Assembly (NCBI RefSeq): GCF_900091505.1
Contig: NZ_LT607409.1
Location: forward strand, 2,418,001 to 2,482,000
Length of the DNA: 64,000 nt
Direction: 5' to 3'
Source of the DNA: Micromonospora chokoriensis
GTDB lineage: Bacteria > Actinomycetota > Actinomycetes > Mycobacteriales > Micromonosporaceae
Part shown: piece after piece, positions 1-9,043 of the stretch
Numbering within the stretch: position 1 is the stretch's first letter
Layout: each line of letters starts with the position of its first letter
Translations under genes and position numbers: made by a program
Notes under the pieces: generated by a model
Databases searched by the model: none
The model's input: the letters and a program-made list of their open reading frames with translations, nothing else
What the model was told of the DNA's origin: nothing

Positions 1-1659
1 GAGCAGGACGCCGAGTTGACCCGCTGCGCGGGCACCACACAGAACGACATCATCAAGGAGTACCTGTCCCGGGGGACGTACATCTTCCCGCCGGCCGCGT
101 CGCTGCGGCTCACCGCCGACGTGGTGGCGTACACGCTGCGGGAGATGCCGCGCTGGAACCCGGTCAACATCTGCTCGTACCACCTCCAGGAGGCCGGCGC
201 CACGCCCGTGCAGGAGGTCGGCTTCGCGCTGGCCACCGCGGTCGCCGTGCTCGACGCGGTCCGCGACGCAGGTCAGGTGCCCGCCGAACGGATGGGCGAC
301 GTCGTGCAGCGGGTGTCGTTCTTCGTCAACGCCGGGGTGCGTTTCGTCGAGGAGATCGCCAAGATGCGCGCGTTCGGCGTGCTCTGGGACGAGATCACCC
401 GGGACCGGTACGGGGTCAGCGAGGCCCGCCAACGGCGGTTCCGCTACGGGGTGCAGGTCAACTCGCTCGGCCTCACCGAGGCGCAGCCGGAGAACAACAT
501 CCAGCGCATCGTGCTGGAGATGCTCGGCGTCACGATGTCCCGCGACGCGCGGGCCCGCGCCGTGCAACTGCCCGCCTGGAACGAGGCGCTCGGCCTGCCC
601 CGCCCGTGGGACCAGCAGTGGTCGCTACGGATGCAGCAGGTCCTGGCGTACGAGTCGGACCTGCTCGAATACCCCGACCTCTTCGCCGGCTCGCACGTGA
701 TGACCGCCCTGGTCGACGAGATCGTCACCGGGGCGCGGGTCGAGCTGGACAAGGTCCTCGAACTGGGTGGCGTGGTCGCCGCCGTGGAGACCGGCTACCT
801 CAAGAGCGCCCTGGTCGCCTCGCTGGCCTCGCGCCGCCGCCGGATGGAGTCCGGCGCCGACGTGGTGGTCGGGGTCAACCGCTACGCCGAGACCGAACCG
901 TCCCCGCTCACCGCCGCCGGCGCGGACGCCGTCGAGCAGGTCGACCCGGCCGTCGAGGCAGCCGCCGTCGACCGCGTACGCCGATGGCGTGCCGATCGGG
1001 ACGGCGCGGCCGTGGACGCGGCGCTCGCCCGGCTCCGCGCGGACGCCGCGAGCACCGCCAACCTGATGCCGGCGACCCTGGACTGTGTGCGGGCCGGGGT
1101 GACCACCGGCGAGTGGGCCGGCGCGCTGCGTCAGGTCTTCGGCGAGTACCGCGCACCGACCGGCCTGGCCGGCGCCGCCGGCAGCGGCGGCGACCCGGGG
1201 CTCGCGGCAGTCCGGGAGCGGGTCACCGCCACCGCCCGCGAGCTGGGCAGCGGCCGGTTGCGGCTGCTGGTCGGCAAACCCGGCCTGGACGGGCACTCCA
1301 ACGGCGCGGAGCAGATCGCGGTACGCGCCCGCGACGCCGGTTTCGAGGTCGTCTACCAGGGCATCCGGCTGACCGCCGCGCAGATCGTCGCCGCCGCCGT
1401 CGAGGAGGACGTCGACCTGGTCGGGCTGTCGGTGCTCTCCGGGTCGCACCTGGCCGCCGTGCCCGCGGTGCTCGACGGGCTGCGCGCCGCCGGCCGGGCG
1501 GACCTGCCGGTGGTGGTGGGCGGCATCATCCCGGCCGGCGACGCGGACACCCTCCGGGCCGCCGGGGTGGCCCGGGTGTTCACCCCGAAGGACTTCGCCC
1601 TCACCGACATCATCGACGACCTGGTGACGGTCATCCGTCGCGCCAACGACCTGCCCTGA
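1..1659 (+). CDS. ecm: Ethylmalonyl-CoA mutase (MeaA/Ecm family), 5'-truncated
   Basis: B12-dependent carbon-skeleton mutase. Family members of this type convert ethylmalonyl-CoA to methylsuccinyl-CoA in the ethylmalonyl-CoA pathway. The window opens inside the TIM-barrel domain, so the start and the first substrate-contact motif are missing. Visible are GTTQNDIIKEYLSRGTYIF near the beginning (the barrel motif carrying the Arg that contacts CoA-ester carboxylates) and a C-terminal cobalamin domain over roughly the last 130 codons. The cobalamin domain has DGHSNGAEQ (DxHxxG base-off ligand motif), GLSVLSGSH and VVVGGIIP. Having both domains on one chain fits MeaA/Ecm rather than the split IcmA/IcmB type. 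The Ecm label rather than methylmalonyl-CoA mutase comes from family resemblance in the barrel motif and from ccr in the same window. The gene converges on the DUF4126 gene 18 bp downstream. Confidence 0.88.
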   Translation, partial: EQDAELTRCAGTTQNDIIKEYLSRGTYIFPPAASLRLTADVVAYTLREMPRWNPVNICSYHLQEAGATPVQEVGFALATAVAVLDAVRDAGQVPAERMGDVVQRVSFFVNAGVRFVEEIAKMRAFGVLWDEITRDRYGVSEARQRRFRYGVQVNSLGLTEAQPENNIQRIVLEMLGVTMSRDARARAVQLPAWNEALGLPRPWDQQWSLRMQQVLAYESDLLEYPDLFAGSHVMTALVDEIVTGARVELDKVLELGGVVAAVETGYLKSALVASLASRRRRMESGADVVVGVNRYAETEPSPLTAAGADAVEQVDPAVEAAAVDRVRRWRADRDGAAVDAALARLRADAASTANLMPATLDCVRAGVTTGEWAGALRQVFGEYRAPTGLAGAAGSGGDPGLAAVRERVTATARELGSGRLRLLVGKPGLDGHSNGAEQIAVRARDAGFEVVYQGIRLTAAQIVAAAVEEDVDLVGLSVLSGSHLAAVPAVLDGLRAAGRADLPVVVGGIIPAGDADTLRAAGVARVFTPKDFALTDIIDDLVTVIRRANDLP

Positions 1660-1677
1660 CCGGCCGCGCCCGGGACG

Positions 1678-2295
1678 TCAGACGCGGAACCCGGCGGCGC
1701 GGGCCGCGTCCCGTTCCCGTCGGCGACCGGAGCGCCGGCGGAAGAACCAGTAGACGAAGAACGCCAGGCCGACCAGGAAGACGAGCACCAACACCGGCAG
1801 GAGGACCGCCGCCAGGGAGACCACCACGCTCGTCGCGTCCTCGGCGGTGCTCGCCACCGGGGCGCCGAAGCCGGCGGTGGTGGCGTTGACGACGGGTCGC
1901 GCCGCGGACTTGAGCAGGTGCACGCCCAGCGCCAGCAGGACGCCGGTGACGACCGGCACCCACTGGTGGGTCGAGAAGAAGCTTCCCGGGTCGCTGACCG
2001 TCACCGTCTCGGACGAGGAGCCGGCGCCGAAGGCCAGGCCGCCGGCTGTCGGGCGGACCACCGTCTGCACCACGTCGTTGACGTGGTCGACGACGGGCAC
2101 CTTGTCCGCCACCATCTCCACTGCCAGCAGCACGGCCATGATGAGGATGACCCAGCCGTTGCCGAGCCAGGTCCAGCCGCTGGGCAGGTCGATCAGGTCG
2201 GTGTAGCGGCCGAGGAGACCGAGGATGAGCAGGGGTATGTAGGCGTTCAGCCCTGCCGAGGCGGCGAGACCGGTGCCGGTGAGAACTTCGAACAC
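1678..2295 (-). CDS. DUF4126-type membrane protein
   Basis: A 205-aa integral membrane protein of unknown function. The N-terminus ([18 protein letters not shown]) and the overall layout match the DUF4126 family: short hydrophobic segments near residues 5-30, 48-65, 112-130 and 155-185, then an Arg-rich cytoplasmic tail ([13 protein letters not shown]). It is transcribed away from nucS and ends 18 bp from the stop of the mutase gene, with which it converges. No catalytic motif is visible. A small transporter or membrane scaffold would be guesses. Confidence 0.7.
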   Translation of the reverse strand: MFEVLTGTGLAASAGLNAYIPLLILGLLGRYTDLIDLPSGWTWLGNGWVILIMAVLLAVEMVADKVPVVDHVNDVVQTVVRPTAGGLAFGAGSSSETVTVSDPGSFFSTHQWVPVVTGVLLALGVHLLKSAARPVVNATTAGFGAPVASTAEDATSVVVSLAAVLLPVLVLVFLVGLAFFVYWFFRRRSGRRRERDAARAAGFRV

Positions 2296-2366
2296 GGTCT
2301 CAGCATCGCATCGACGCGCCAGTGCCGCTCGCTGGCGACCGGCGGGTGCTCGGCTACCCTCGTCGG

Positions 2367-3026
2367 GTGCGGTTGGTCATTGCGAAGTGCTCGGTGGACT
2401 ACGTCGGACGGCTCTCGGCTCACCTGCCGCCGGCCACCCGGTTGCTGATGGTGAAGGCGGACGGGTCGGTGTCGATCCATGCCGACGACCGGGCGTACAA
2501 GCCGTTGAACTGGATGAGCCCGCCGTGCCGGTTGGAGGAGGCCCCCGGTGTGTGGCGGGTCGTCAACAAGGCCGGCGAGGAGTTGCGGATCACCCTGGAG
2601 GAGATCTTCCAGGACACCTCGTACGAGCTGGGTGTGGACCCGGGCCTGCGCAAGGACGGGGTGGAGGCGCACCTGCAGGAGCTGTTGGCCGCCAACCCCG
2701 AAACGCTGGGGGAGGGGTTCACGCTGGTCCGCCGCGAGTACATGACGGCGATCGGCCCGGTCGACCTGCTGTGCCGGGATGCCAACTCCGGTGCCGTCGC
2801 CGTCGAGGTCAAGCGGCGCGGCGACATCGACGGCGTGGAGCAGTTGACCCGCTATCTCGAGTTGATGAACCGTGACCCGCTGCTCAGCCCGGTCGCCGGG
2901 GTCTTCGCCGCGCAGGAGATCAAGCCGCAGGCCCGGGTGCTCGCCACCGACCGGGGCATCCGGTGCGTGGTCGTGGACTACGACAAGCTGCGGGGCATCG
3001 AGAAGGACGAGCTGACGCTGTTCTGA
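2367..3026 (+). CDS. nucS: Mismatch-specific endonuclease NucS/EndoMS
   Basis: A 219-aa nuclease of the non-canonical mismatch repair system that replaces MutS/MutL in many actinobacteria and archaea. The GTG start at 2367 is chosen because it gives the canonical N-terminus [16 protein letters not shown] and the usual family length. A start 45 bp upstream would add an atypical leader. The N-terminal DNA-binding/dimerisation half is followed by a RecB-like nuclease half with Asp133 (GPVDLL) and the Glu147-x-Lys149 pair (AVEVKRR). The C-terminus KDELTLF is the short hydrophobic tail that in this family docks on the DNA polymerase beta clamp. The gene is divergent from the DUF4126 gene and convergent with the methyltransferase. 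Confidence 0.93.
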   Translation: MRLVIAKCSVDYVGRLSAHLPPATRLLMVKADGSVSIHADDRAYKPLNWMSPPCRLEEAPGVWRVVNKAGEELRITLEEIFQDTSYELGVDPGLRKDGVEAHLQELLAANPETLGEGFTLVRREYMTAIGPVDLLCRDANSGAVAVEVKRRGDIDGVEQLTRYLELMNRDPLLSPVAGVFAAQEIKPQARVLATDRGIRCVVVDYDKLRGIEKDELTLF

Positions 3027-3034
3027 TCGGCTGC

Positions 3035-3694
3035 TCAGCTGCCGGTGCGCACCGCGATCAGCGACTTGGGCAGGCCGAAGACCCGCTCGACGAGCATCGT
3101 CGAGTCGGGGAAGTAGTGGCGCATCTGCGAGCGGTCCAGCAACTCGGTCCAGAGCACCTGGTGGATGGCGGCGTCGTGGCTGGGCGTCGGCTTGTGCCCC
3201 AGCGGCCAGCGTCGGGCGAGCGCGGTGCGCAGTCGTACCGGTAGGAACTGCATTCCCGGCGCGATCCAGTGTGGCTCGATGGGGAAGTAGCGGTACGGCG
3301 TCTGCACCCAGTGCCGGTCGGCCAGCGAGCGGACGGAGGCGGCGAACCGCAACCGGCGTTCGTGCCCGCCCACGTGCTCCAGCACCGAGTTCGAGAAGAC
3401 CATGTCGTAGCTGCCCCTGGTGACGTGCTCCGGCAGGTCGCAGGCGTCGGCCTGTTCGACGTGGGCCCAGTCCGGAACCACGGACGGGGGCTGCTCCAGG
3501 TTGACGACCGTCACCCGGGCCGGCCGGACGGTGGCGCGTTGCCAGGTGCCGAGCCGGCCGCCGAGATCGACGACGTGCATGTCCCCGAGGTCGGGGAAGG
3601 TGCGGGCCAGCCAGTCGGAGCGGTGCCGACGGCGACGGGCGCTCCACGACTGGTCACTGTCGACAAGGCGGTAGCGCAATCGATTGGGGCCCAT
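3035..3694 (-). CDS. Class I SAM-dependent methyltransferase
   Basis: A 219-aa protein with a Rossmann-type SAM-binding core. Motif I is VVDLGGRLGTW (about residues 41-51), the acidic end of beta-2 is NLEQ, motif III-like is ADACDLPE, and the post-motif is MVFSNSVLEHVG, typical of class I methyltransferases. The C-terminal third (PTPSHDAAIHQVLWTELLD) looks like a substrate lid and gives no substrate clue. The substrate is unknown. The ATG follows an in-frame TAA directly and has no good Shine-Dalgarno sequence, so the start is provisional. The gene lies downstream of the aldehyde dehydrogenase on the same strand, with a long hairpin between them, so cotranscription is doubtful. Confidence 0.75.
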   Translation of the reverse strand: MGPNRLRYRLVDSDQSWSARRRRHRSDWLARTFPDLGDMHVVDLGGRLGTWQRATVRPARVTVVNLEQPPSVVPDWAHVEQADACDLPEHVTRGSYDMVFSNSVLEHVGGHERRLRFAASVRSLADRHWVQTPYRYFPIEPHWIAPGMQFLPVRLRTALARRWPLGHKPTPSHDAAIHQVLWTELLDRSQMRHYFPDSTMLVERVFGLPKSLIAVRTGS

Positions 3695-3735
3695 TTAACG
3701 CAATGTACCGCCGTAGCCACGCCTCATAAACATGT

Positions 3736-3769
3736 GGATACGCCGATCTTCGCTGAAGATCGGTTATCC
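3736..3769. terminator. Hairpin between aldehyde dehydrogenase and methyltransferase
   Basis: Inverted repeat with core arms CCGATCTTC (3743-3751) and GAAGATCGG (3755-3763) around a 3-nt loop, extended by outer GGATA (3736-3740) and TATCC (3765-3769). It starts 6 bp after the aldehyde dehydrogenase stop, so it probably ends that transcript. There is no T-run. It may instead belong to the set of intergenic palindromes seen elsewhere in the window. Confidence 0.6.
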
Positions 3770-3774
3770 GACAA

Positions 3775-5271
3775 TCACCTGCCGTACATCACCTTGATCG
3801 CCTTGACGAGTCGGGCCATGTCCGTCGGCGTCCGTTCGAAGGTCATCGACGGCAGCAGCGACCGGGCGCGACGTCGGGTGATCGCCTTGGCCCGGCCGAA
3901 CTCGCGCAGCCCGTCCTCGCCGTGGATCCGCCCGAAGCCGGAGTCACCCACCCCGCCGAACGGCAGGGTGGACATGCCCGCGAAGGTCAGGGTGGAGTTG
4001 ACCGAGGCCATTCCGGAGCGCAGCCGCCGCGCGATGGCCACCGCGCGCCGTCGGCCGAAGACCGAACCACCCAGGCCGTACGGCAGGGCGTTGGCGCGTG
4101 TGACGGCCTCGTCGGCGTCGCGGACCCGGTTGATGGTCAACGTGGGGCCGAAGGTCTCCTCCTGGACGGCGGCGGAATCCTCCGGGACGTCCACGAGCAC
4201 TGTCGGGTGGACGTACGGCGGCTGCACCGCGGTCGGACCGCCGAGTGCGGCACGCCCGCCGGAGGCGATGGCGGAGTCGATGTGCCGGCGGATCACGTCG
4301 ATCTGCTTCGGCATCGTGATCGGGCCGATGTCGGCGCCCTCTCCTCCGACGGTCAGCCGACCGGCGCGGGTCACCACCTTGTCGACGAAGGTGTCGAAGA
4401 CGGAGTCGACCGCGTACACCCGCTCGATGCCGATGCAGGTCTGCCCCGCGTTGGTCATGCCGCCCCAGACGCACGCCTCGGCGGCGGCGTCCAGGTCGGC
4501 GTCGCCGTCGACGATCATGGCGTCCTTGCCGCCGCCCTCGATCAGCACCGGGGTCAGCGTCTCGGCGCAGGCGGCCATGACCTTCCGGGCGGTCGCGGTG
4601 GACCCGGTGAAGGCCAGCTTGTCGACCCGGGAGCGGCACAGCGCGGCACCGACGTCGCCGAGACCGTGCACGGCGGTGAACACCGGCTGCTCGGGCACCA
4701 CCTCGGCGAAGCTGTCCACCAGCCACTGGCCGACGACGGGCGTGTACTCGCTCGGCTTGAGCACCACCGCGTTGCCGGCCGCGAGGGCGTACGCGGCGGA
4801 GCCGATCGGCGTGAAGACGGGATAGTTCCACGGCCCGATCACGCCGATGACGCCGTGCGGCTGGTATTCCAGGTGCCCGGAGAACTCGGCGAGGATGAGC
4901 CGGGAGCGCACCCGGCGCGGGCCGAGCACACGGGCGGCGTTGCGGGCGGCCCAGTCGATGTGCTCGATCGCGGTGACGATCTCGACGATCGCGTCGGCGA
5001 CCGGCTTGCCGCCCTCGACATGTACGATCTCGGCCAACTGCTCGATCCGCTTGGCGAGCAGGGCACGCCACCGCAGCAGCCGGTCGCGGCGGCCGGTGAA
5101 GCCGAGCCCGGCCCACCACTCGCCGGCGACGCGGGCGCGGTCGACGGCCTGGCGCACGTCGGCGTCGGTGGCGACGGGGAGGCGACCGGCCTCGACGCCG
5201 GTGGCCGGGCTGGTCGACACCAGTTGACCCGCCTCGATGATCGGGATGCCCGGGACATGCACAGCCGTCAT
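3775..5271 (-). CDS. NAD(P)+-dependent aldehyde dehydrogenase
   Basis: A 498-aa aldehyde dehydrogenase superfamily enzyme oxidising an aldehyde to the acid. All catalytic elements are present: PWNYP (Asn149), FTGSTATA (cofactor loop), Glu245 in LIEGGGKD, and the nucleophile Cys279 in NAGQTCIGIER. The Glu motif reads EGGGKD instead of the common ELGGKD. The QTCIxIER context resembles the succinate-semialdehyde and broad-range dehydrogenases of actinobacteria, but the substrate cannot be fixed from sequence. The first codon gives MTAVHVPGIP. The next 256 bp upstream, shared with the divergent FHA gene, hold the likely promoter and no gene. Confidence 0.88.
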   Translation of the reverse strand: MTAVHVPGIPIIEAGQLVSTSPATGVEAGRLPVATDADVRQAVDRARVAGEWWAGLGFTGRRDRLLRWRALLAKRIEQLAEIVHVEGGKPVADAIVEIVTAIEHIDWAARNAARVLGPRRVRSRLILAEFSGHLEYQPHGVIGVIGPWNYPVFTPIGSAAYALAAGNAVVLKPSEYTPVVGQWLVDSFAEVVPEQPVFTAVHGLGDVGAALCRSRVDKLAFTGSTATARKVMAACAETLTPVLIEGGGKDAMIVDGDADLDAAAEACVWGGMTNAGQTCIGIERVYAVDSVFDTFVDKVVTRAGRLTVGGEGADIGPITMPKQIDVIRRHIDSAIASGGRAALGGPTAVQPPYVHPTVLVDVPEDSAAVQEETFGPTLTINRVRDADEAVTRANALPYGLGGSVFGRRRAVAIARRLRSGMASVNSTLTFAGMSTLPFGGVGDSGFGRIHGEDGLREFGRAKAITRRRARSLLPSMTFERTPTDMARLVKAIKVMYGR

Positions 5272-5527
5272 GTGCGGCAGTCTAGACCCGAAAATTACTC
5301 GCTGGTAGCTGGCGATTCGAGGAGTCCCGACGGGAGTCGCGCAGCCCGGACCGATCGTTGATCAGTGCAGGTCAGGGCAGTGGTGTCGAAAACCTTTCGC
5401 CCGAATCGTCGAACGGCAGGTGGCCGGGAGGTGACGAGAGGCTGACCGGCCGGTCGGTATTGACGATTACCGTCTGGTGGCAGGCTGACGCGCGGAGTAA
5501 CGGTGTGGGGTGGAGGGCTGACTGTCC

Positions 5528-5944
5528 ATGGAGGAACATCCGGAACTGATGCCGCTGTTGACGGTCGCGGGTGGGCCGATGCGCGGGGCGAGCTTCCGAG
5601 TGCGAACCGAACCGCAGGTGATCGGTCGCGCGCCGACCGGTCACGTGGTCATCAACGACCCGCACCTGAGTCGCCGCCACGCCGAGGTGTGGCTGGCCCC
5701 GGAGGGCCTGTCCCTGCGGGACCTGGGTTCGACCAACGGCACCTGGCTCAACGACCGTCGGATCACCCAGGTGGAGTTGCTCTCCGACGGCGACGTGATC
5801 CGGTTGGGCCGTACCGAGCTGCGCCTGTTCGATCCCGGAGTGGCGCTCACCGATCCGGTGGGTCTCAGCTTCGGCCCGTCCCGGCGCGACGTCCGACCGA
5901 CGCTGCCGCTGCCGTTGGCGACGCCGCCGGGCACGCGACGGTAA
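5528..5944 (+). CDS. FHA-domain protein
   Basis: A 138-aa cytoplasmic protein made almost entirely of one forkhead-associated domain that binds phosphothreonine peptides. Key residues are visible: GRAPTGHVVI, SRRHAEVW (the Ser and His of the pThr pocket) and STNGTWLN. The tail (about 30 residues, Pro/Arg-rich) has no further domain. Stand-alone FHA proteins act as adaptors for Ser/Thr kinases, but no kinase gene lies next to this one. Two PP2C-type phosphatase genes lie 50 kb away in the window. The start ATG at 5528 gives MEEHPELMPLL. Confidence 0.85.
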   Translation: MEEHPELMPLLTVAGGPMRGASFRVRTEPQVIGRAPTGHVVINDPHLSRRHAEVWLAPEGLSLRDLGSTNGTWLNDRRITQVELLSDGDVIRLGRTELRLFDPGVALTDPVGLSFGPSRRDVRPTLPLPLATPPGTRR

Positions 5945-6016
5945 GCGCCGCCCACACCCGGGGCGCTCCCCGGATGGTTGTCGGACACCTGGATCGTCGG
6001 GGTCGAGCGTGGCAGC

Positions 6017-7087
6017 ATGCCGCGGATGGAGACCGAGCAGCGGATCGTGACGGCGAACGGCATCACCCAGGCGGTACGCGTGGCCGGCCCGACCGACGGC
6101 ACTCCGGTGCTGCTGATCCACGGCAACTGCTCGTCCGCGCTGTTCTGGGAACCGCTGGTCCGCCGCCTGCCACCGACGCAGCGGGTGGTCGCCCCCGACC
6201 TGCGCGGGTACGGCGACTCCGCGACCGCCCCGGTGGACGCCACCCGGGGCCTGCGGGACTTCACCGACGACGTGGCCGCTCTGCTGGACGACAGAACGCT
6301 CTTCGCGGCCGACGCCCGCCCGGTGGTGGTCGGGCACTCCCTCGGTGGCGGAGTGGCGATGCGCCTGCTGGTCGACCATCCGCACCGGGTGGGCGCGCTG
6401 CTGCTCGCAGCGCCCGTCTCCCCGTACGGGTTCGGCGGCACCCGTGACCTGATCGGCACGCCGACCACCCCCGACTTCGCCGGCACCGGCGCCGGCACCG
6501 CCAATCAGGACTTCGTCGCCCGGCTCGCGGCCGGCGACCGGGGCGTGGACGCGCCGGCCAGCCCCCGCGGCGTGCTGCGAGCCACCTATGTGGCCGATCC
6601 CGCCTCGCTCGGCGCTGACGAGGACCTGCTGCTGGACACCGTGCTCTCCACCGCCACCGGGGACGACAACTACCCGGGCACGGCGGTGCCCTCGGACAAC
6701 TGGCCCGGCACCGCGCCGGGGGAGCGTGGCGTGCTCAACGCGCTCGCGCCGACCTGGTTCCGGGTCGCCGACGACCTGGTGGCCGTCGCCGAGAAACCCC
6801 CGATCGCCTGGGTACGCGGAGACGCCGACGTCATCGTCTCGGACACCTCACTGTTCGACCTGGCGTACCTGGGTTCGCTGGGTGTGGTGCCCGGCTGGCC
6901 GGGCGAGGAGGTCTGTCCTCCGCAGCCGATGGTCGGACAGACCCGCGCGGTGCTGGAGCGGTACGCGGCGGAAGGTGGGGCGTACCACGAGGTGGTGTTG
7001 CCCGGCTGTGGGCACAGCCCGCACCTGGAACGTCCGACGGAGTTCGTCGCGGAGCTGCTCGCCCTGACCAGCACGGCGACCACCTAG
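6017..7087 (+). CDS. Alpha/beta hydrolase
   Basis: An alpha/beta-hydrolase fold enzyme of about 356 aa. Motifs are HGNCSSALFWEPL (oxyanion region), PDLRGYGDS, the nucleophile elbow GHSLGGG, an acid probably in the WVRGDADVIVSD loop, and the catalytic His in GCGHSPHLE. An insertion of about 100 residues between the elbow and the acid (lid region) makes it longer than typical 280-aa members. The ATG at 6017 is preferred over an upstream TTG. A second in-frame ATG at 6026 is equally possible. The substrate is not predictable. It follows the FHA gene by 72 bp and precedes hbd by 126 bp. Confidence 0.8.
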   Translation: MPRMETEQRIVTANGITQAVRVAGPTDGTPVLLIHGNCSSALFWEPLVRRLPPTQRVVAPDLRGYGDSATAPVDATRGLRDFTDDVAALLDDRTLFAADARPVVVGHSLGGGVAMRLLVDHPHRVGALLLAAPVSPYGFGGTRDLIGTPTTPDFAGTGAGTANQDFVARLAAGDRGVDAPASPRGVLRATYVADPASLGADEDLLLDTVLSTATGDDNYPGTAVPSDNWPGTAPGERGVLNALAPTWFRVADDLVAVAEKPPIAWVRGDADVIVSDTSLFDLAYLGSLGVVPGWPGEEVCPPQPMVGQTRAVLERYAAEGGAYHEVVLPGCGHSPHLERPTEFVAELLALTSTATT

Positions 7088-7166
7088 GCGGGCGGCTGCG
7101 CCGTGGGTGAAATATGCCACGGCGTCTCGACAACCCATCGTCACGTGGCAGACTCGCGCGCATAAC

Positions 7167-7182
7167 CTTAGCGGCCGTTCAG
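7167..7182 (+). promoter_or_regulatory. CTTAG-N6-TTCAG operator upstream of hbd
   Basis: The sequence CTTAG-CGGCCG-TTCAG ends 31 bp before the GTG of the 3-hydroxybutyryl-CoA dehydrogenase gene. It matches in sequence and layout the sites at 21302, 22082 and 25930, which precede other short-chain acyl-CoA genes. It is an imperfect palindrome of the kind bound by TetR-family dimers. Confidence 0.65.
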
Positions 7183-7213
7183 TGGCCGTGCGGAGTCTCT
7201 GGGGAGGCCGGTC

Positions 7214-9004
7214 GTGGCGCGCGATTTCAGCACCGTGGGCGTGGTGGGGCTGGGCACCATGGGTGCCGGCATCGTCGAGGTCTTCGCCCGCAACGGCATC
7301 GACGTCGTGGCCGTGGAGATCTCCGAGCCGGCGCTGGAGCGCGGCCGGGCCACCCTCACCGGCTCCACCGACCGGGCGGTGGCCAAGGGCAAGCTCGCCG
7401 CGGCGGACCGCGACGCCCTGCACGAGCGGGTGCACTTCGCGGTCGGGCTGAACGCCCTGCACTCCGTCGACCTGGTCATCGAGGCGGTGCCCGAGCACCT
7501 GGACCTCAAGCAGCGGATCTTCGCGGAGCTGGACCGGGTCTGTCGGCCGGAGACCATCCTCGCCACCAACACCTCCTCGCTGAGCGTCACCGAGATCTCG
7601 GTGGCCACCAGCCGGCCCAACCAGGTGATCGGCATCCACTTCTTCAACCCGGCGCCGGTGATGAAGCTGGTCGAGGTGGTCCGCACCGTCGTCACCTCGC
7701 CCGAGGTGGTCGCCGACGTCGAGGCGCTCTGCGCCCGGCTCGGCAAGGTCGACGTCACCATCAACGACCGGGCCGGCTTCATCGCGAACGCGCTGCTCTT
7801 CGGTTACCTCAACCACGCGGTCGGCATGGTCGAGTCGCACTACGCGACGCGGGAGGACATCGACGCCGCCATGAAGCTCGGCTGCGGCCTGCCGATGGGC
7901 CCGCTGGCGCTGATGGACCTGATCGGTCTGGACACCGCGTACGAGATCCTGGACACCATGTACCGGCGCGGTGGCCGGGACCGCCGACACGCCCCGGTGC
8001 CACTGCTCAAGCAGATGGTGACGGCAGGGCTGCTCGGCCGGAAGTCGGGTCGGGGTTTCTACACCTACGAGCGGCCCGGCTCGCCGAAGGTCGTACCCGA
8101 TGAGACGACGCCGCTGGCCACGGACACCGCGGTCGCCGGCGGCACGCGCGCCATCACCAAGATCGGCATTGTGGGTTCCGGGACGATGGCCACCGGGATC
8201 ATCGAGGTCTTCGCGAAGGCCGGCTACGAGGTCGTCTCGGTGACCCGTGGCGTGGAGAAGTCCGCGACGGTCTGCGAGGCCGTGAAGACCTCGCTGAACA
8301 AGGGCGTGGTGCGGGGCAGGCTCACCGAGGACGACCGGGACGCCGCGCTCGGCCGGATCACCTGGTCGGCCACGCTGGACCACCTCGCCGACGTCGACCT
8401 GGTGGTCGAGGCGGTGGTCGAGGAGTTGAGCGTCAAGAAGGCCCTCTTCGCGAGCCTCGACGAGATCTGCAAGCCGGGCGTCGTGCTGGCGACCACCACC
8501 TCCTCGCTGCCGGTGATCGACGTGGCGATGGCCACCCAGCGGCCGGCCGACGTGGTGGGGCTGCACTTCTTCAACCCGGCGCCGGTCATGCCGCTGGTCG
8601 AGGTGGTCCGCACCATCCGCACCTCACCGGAGACCACCGCCACCGCCCGCGCGGTCTGCGCCGCGCTCGGCAAGACCGGCGTGGTCTGCGGCGACCGGTC
8701 CGGGTTCATCGTCAACGCGCTGCTCTTCCCGTACCTGAACGACGCGGTGAAGATGTTGGAGGCCAGCTACTCGACGGCCGACGACATCGACCACGCCATG
8801 AAGCTGGGCTGCGGCTACCCGATGGGCCCGTTCGAGCTGCTCGACGTGGTCGGGTTGGACGTTTCGCTGGCCATCCAGCGCGAGCTTTACCTGGAGCTGC
8901 GCGAGCCCGGCTTCGCGCCCGCGCCGCTGTTGGAACACCTGGTCACCGCCGGCTACCTGGGCCGCAAGACCCGCCGAGGCTTCCGCGACCACTCGCACCG
9001 CTGA
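7214..9004 (+). CDS. hbd: Tandem-fused 3-hydroxybutyryl-CoA dehydrogenase
   Basis: A 596-aa protein made of two complete 3-hydroxyacyl-CoA dehydrogenases in one chain (about residues 1-290 and 315-596), each with a Rossmann half and a helical half. Such enzymes interconvert acetoacetyl-CoA and 3-hydroxybutyryl-CoA. Catalytic residues are intact in both copies: Ser121/122, His142, Glu154, Asn192, and Ser430/431, His451, Glu463, Asn501. The dinucleotide motif is GLGTMG in copy 1 and GSGTMA in copy 2. The residue ending beta-2 is Glu35 in copy 1 but Thr344-Arg345 in copy 2. The GTG start at 7214 follows the strong RBS GGGGAGG (7201-7207). The operator at 7167 ties it to ccr, atoB and icmA. It probably supplies the second step of acetyl-CoA assimilation. 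No crotonase is in the window. Confidence 0.92.
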   Translation: MARDFSTVGVVGLGTMGAGIVEVFARNGIDVVAVEISEPALERGRATLTGSTDRAVAKGKLAAADRDALHERVHFAVGLNALHSVDLVIEAVPEHLDLKQRIFAELDRVCRPETILATNTSSLSVTEISVATSRPNQVIGIHFFNPAPVMKLVEVVRTVVTSPEVVADVEALCARLGKVDVTINDRAGFIANALLFGYLNHAVGMVESHYATREDIDAAMKLGCGLPMGPLALMDLIGLDTAYEILDTMYRRGGRDRRHAPVPLLKQMVTAGLLGRKSGRGFYTYERPGSPKVVPDETTPLATDTAVAGGTRAITKIGIVGSGTMATGIIEVFAKAGYEVVSVTRGVEKSATVCEAVKTSLNKGVVRGRLTEDDRDAALGRITWSATLDHLADVDLVVEAVVEELSVKKALFASLDEICKPGVVLATTTSSLPVIDVAMATQRPADVVGLHFFNPAPVMPLVEVVRTIRTSPETTATARAVCAALGKTGVVCGDRSGFIVNALLFPYLNDAVKMLEASYSTADDIDHAMKLGCGYPMGPFELLDVVGLDVSLAIQRELYLELREPGFAPAPLLEHLVTAGYLGRKTRRGFRDHSHR

Positions 9005-9043
9005 CCGGTCAACGCCGGAGGGTGCCGACGGCGTCTGCAGGGT

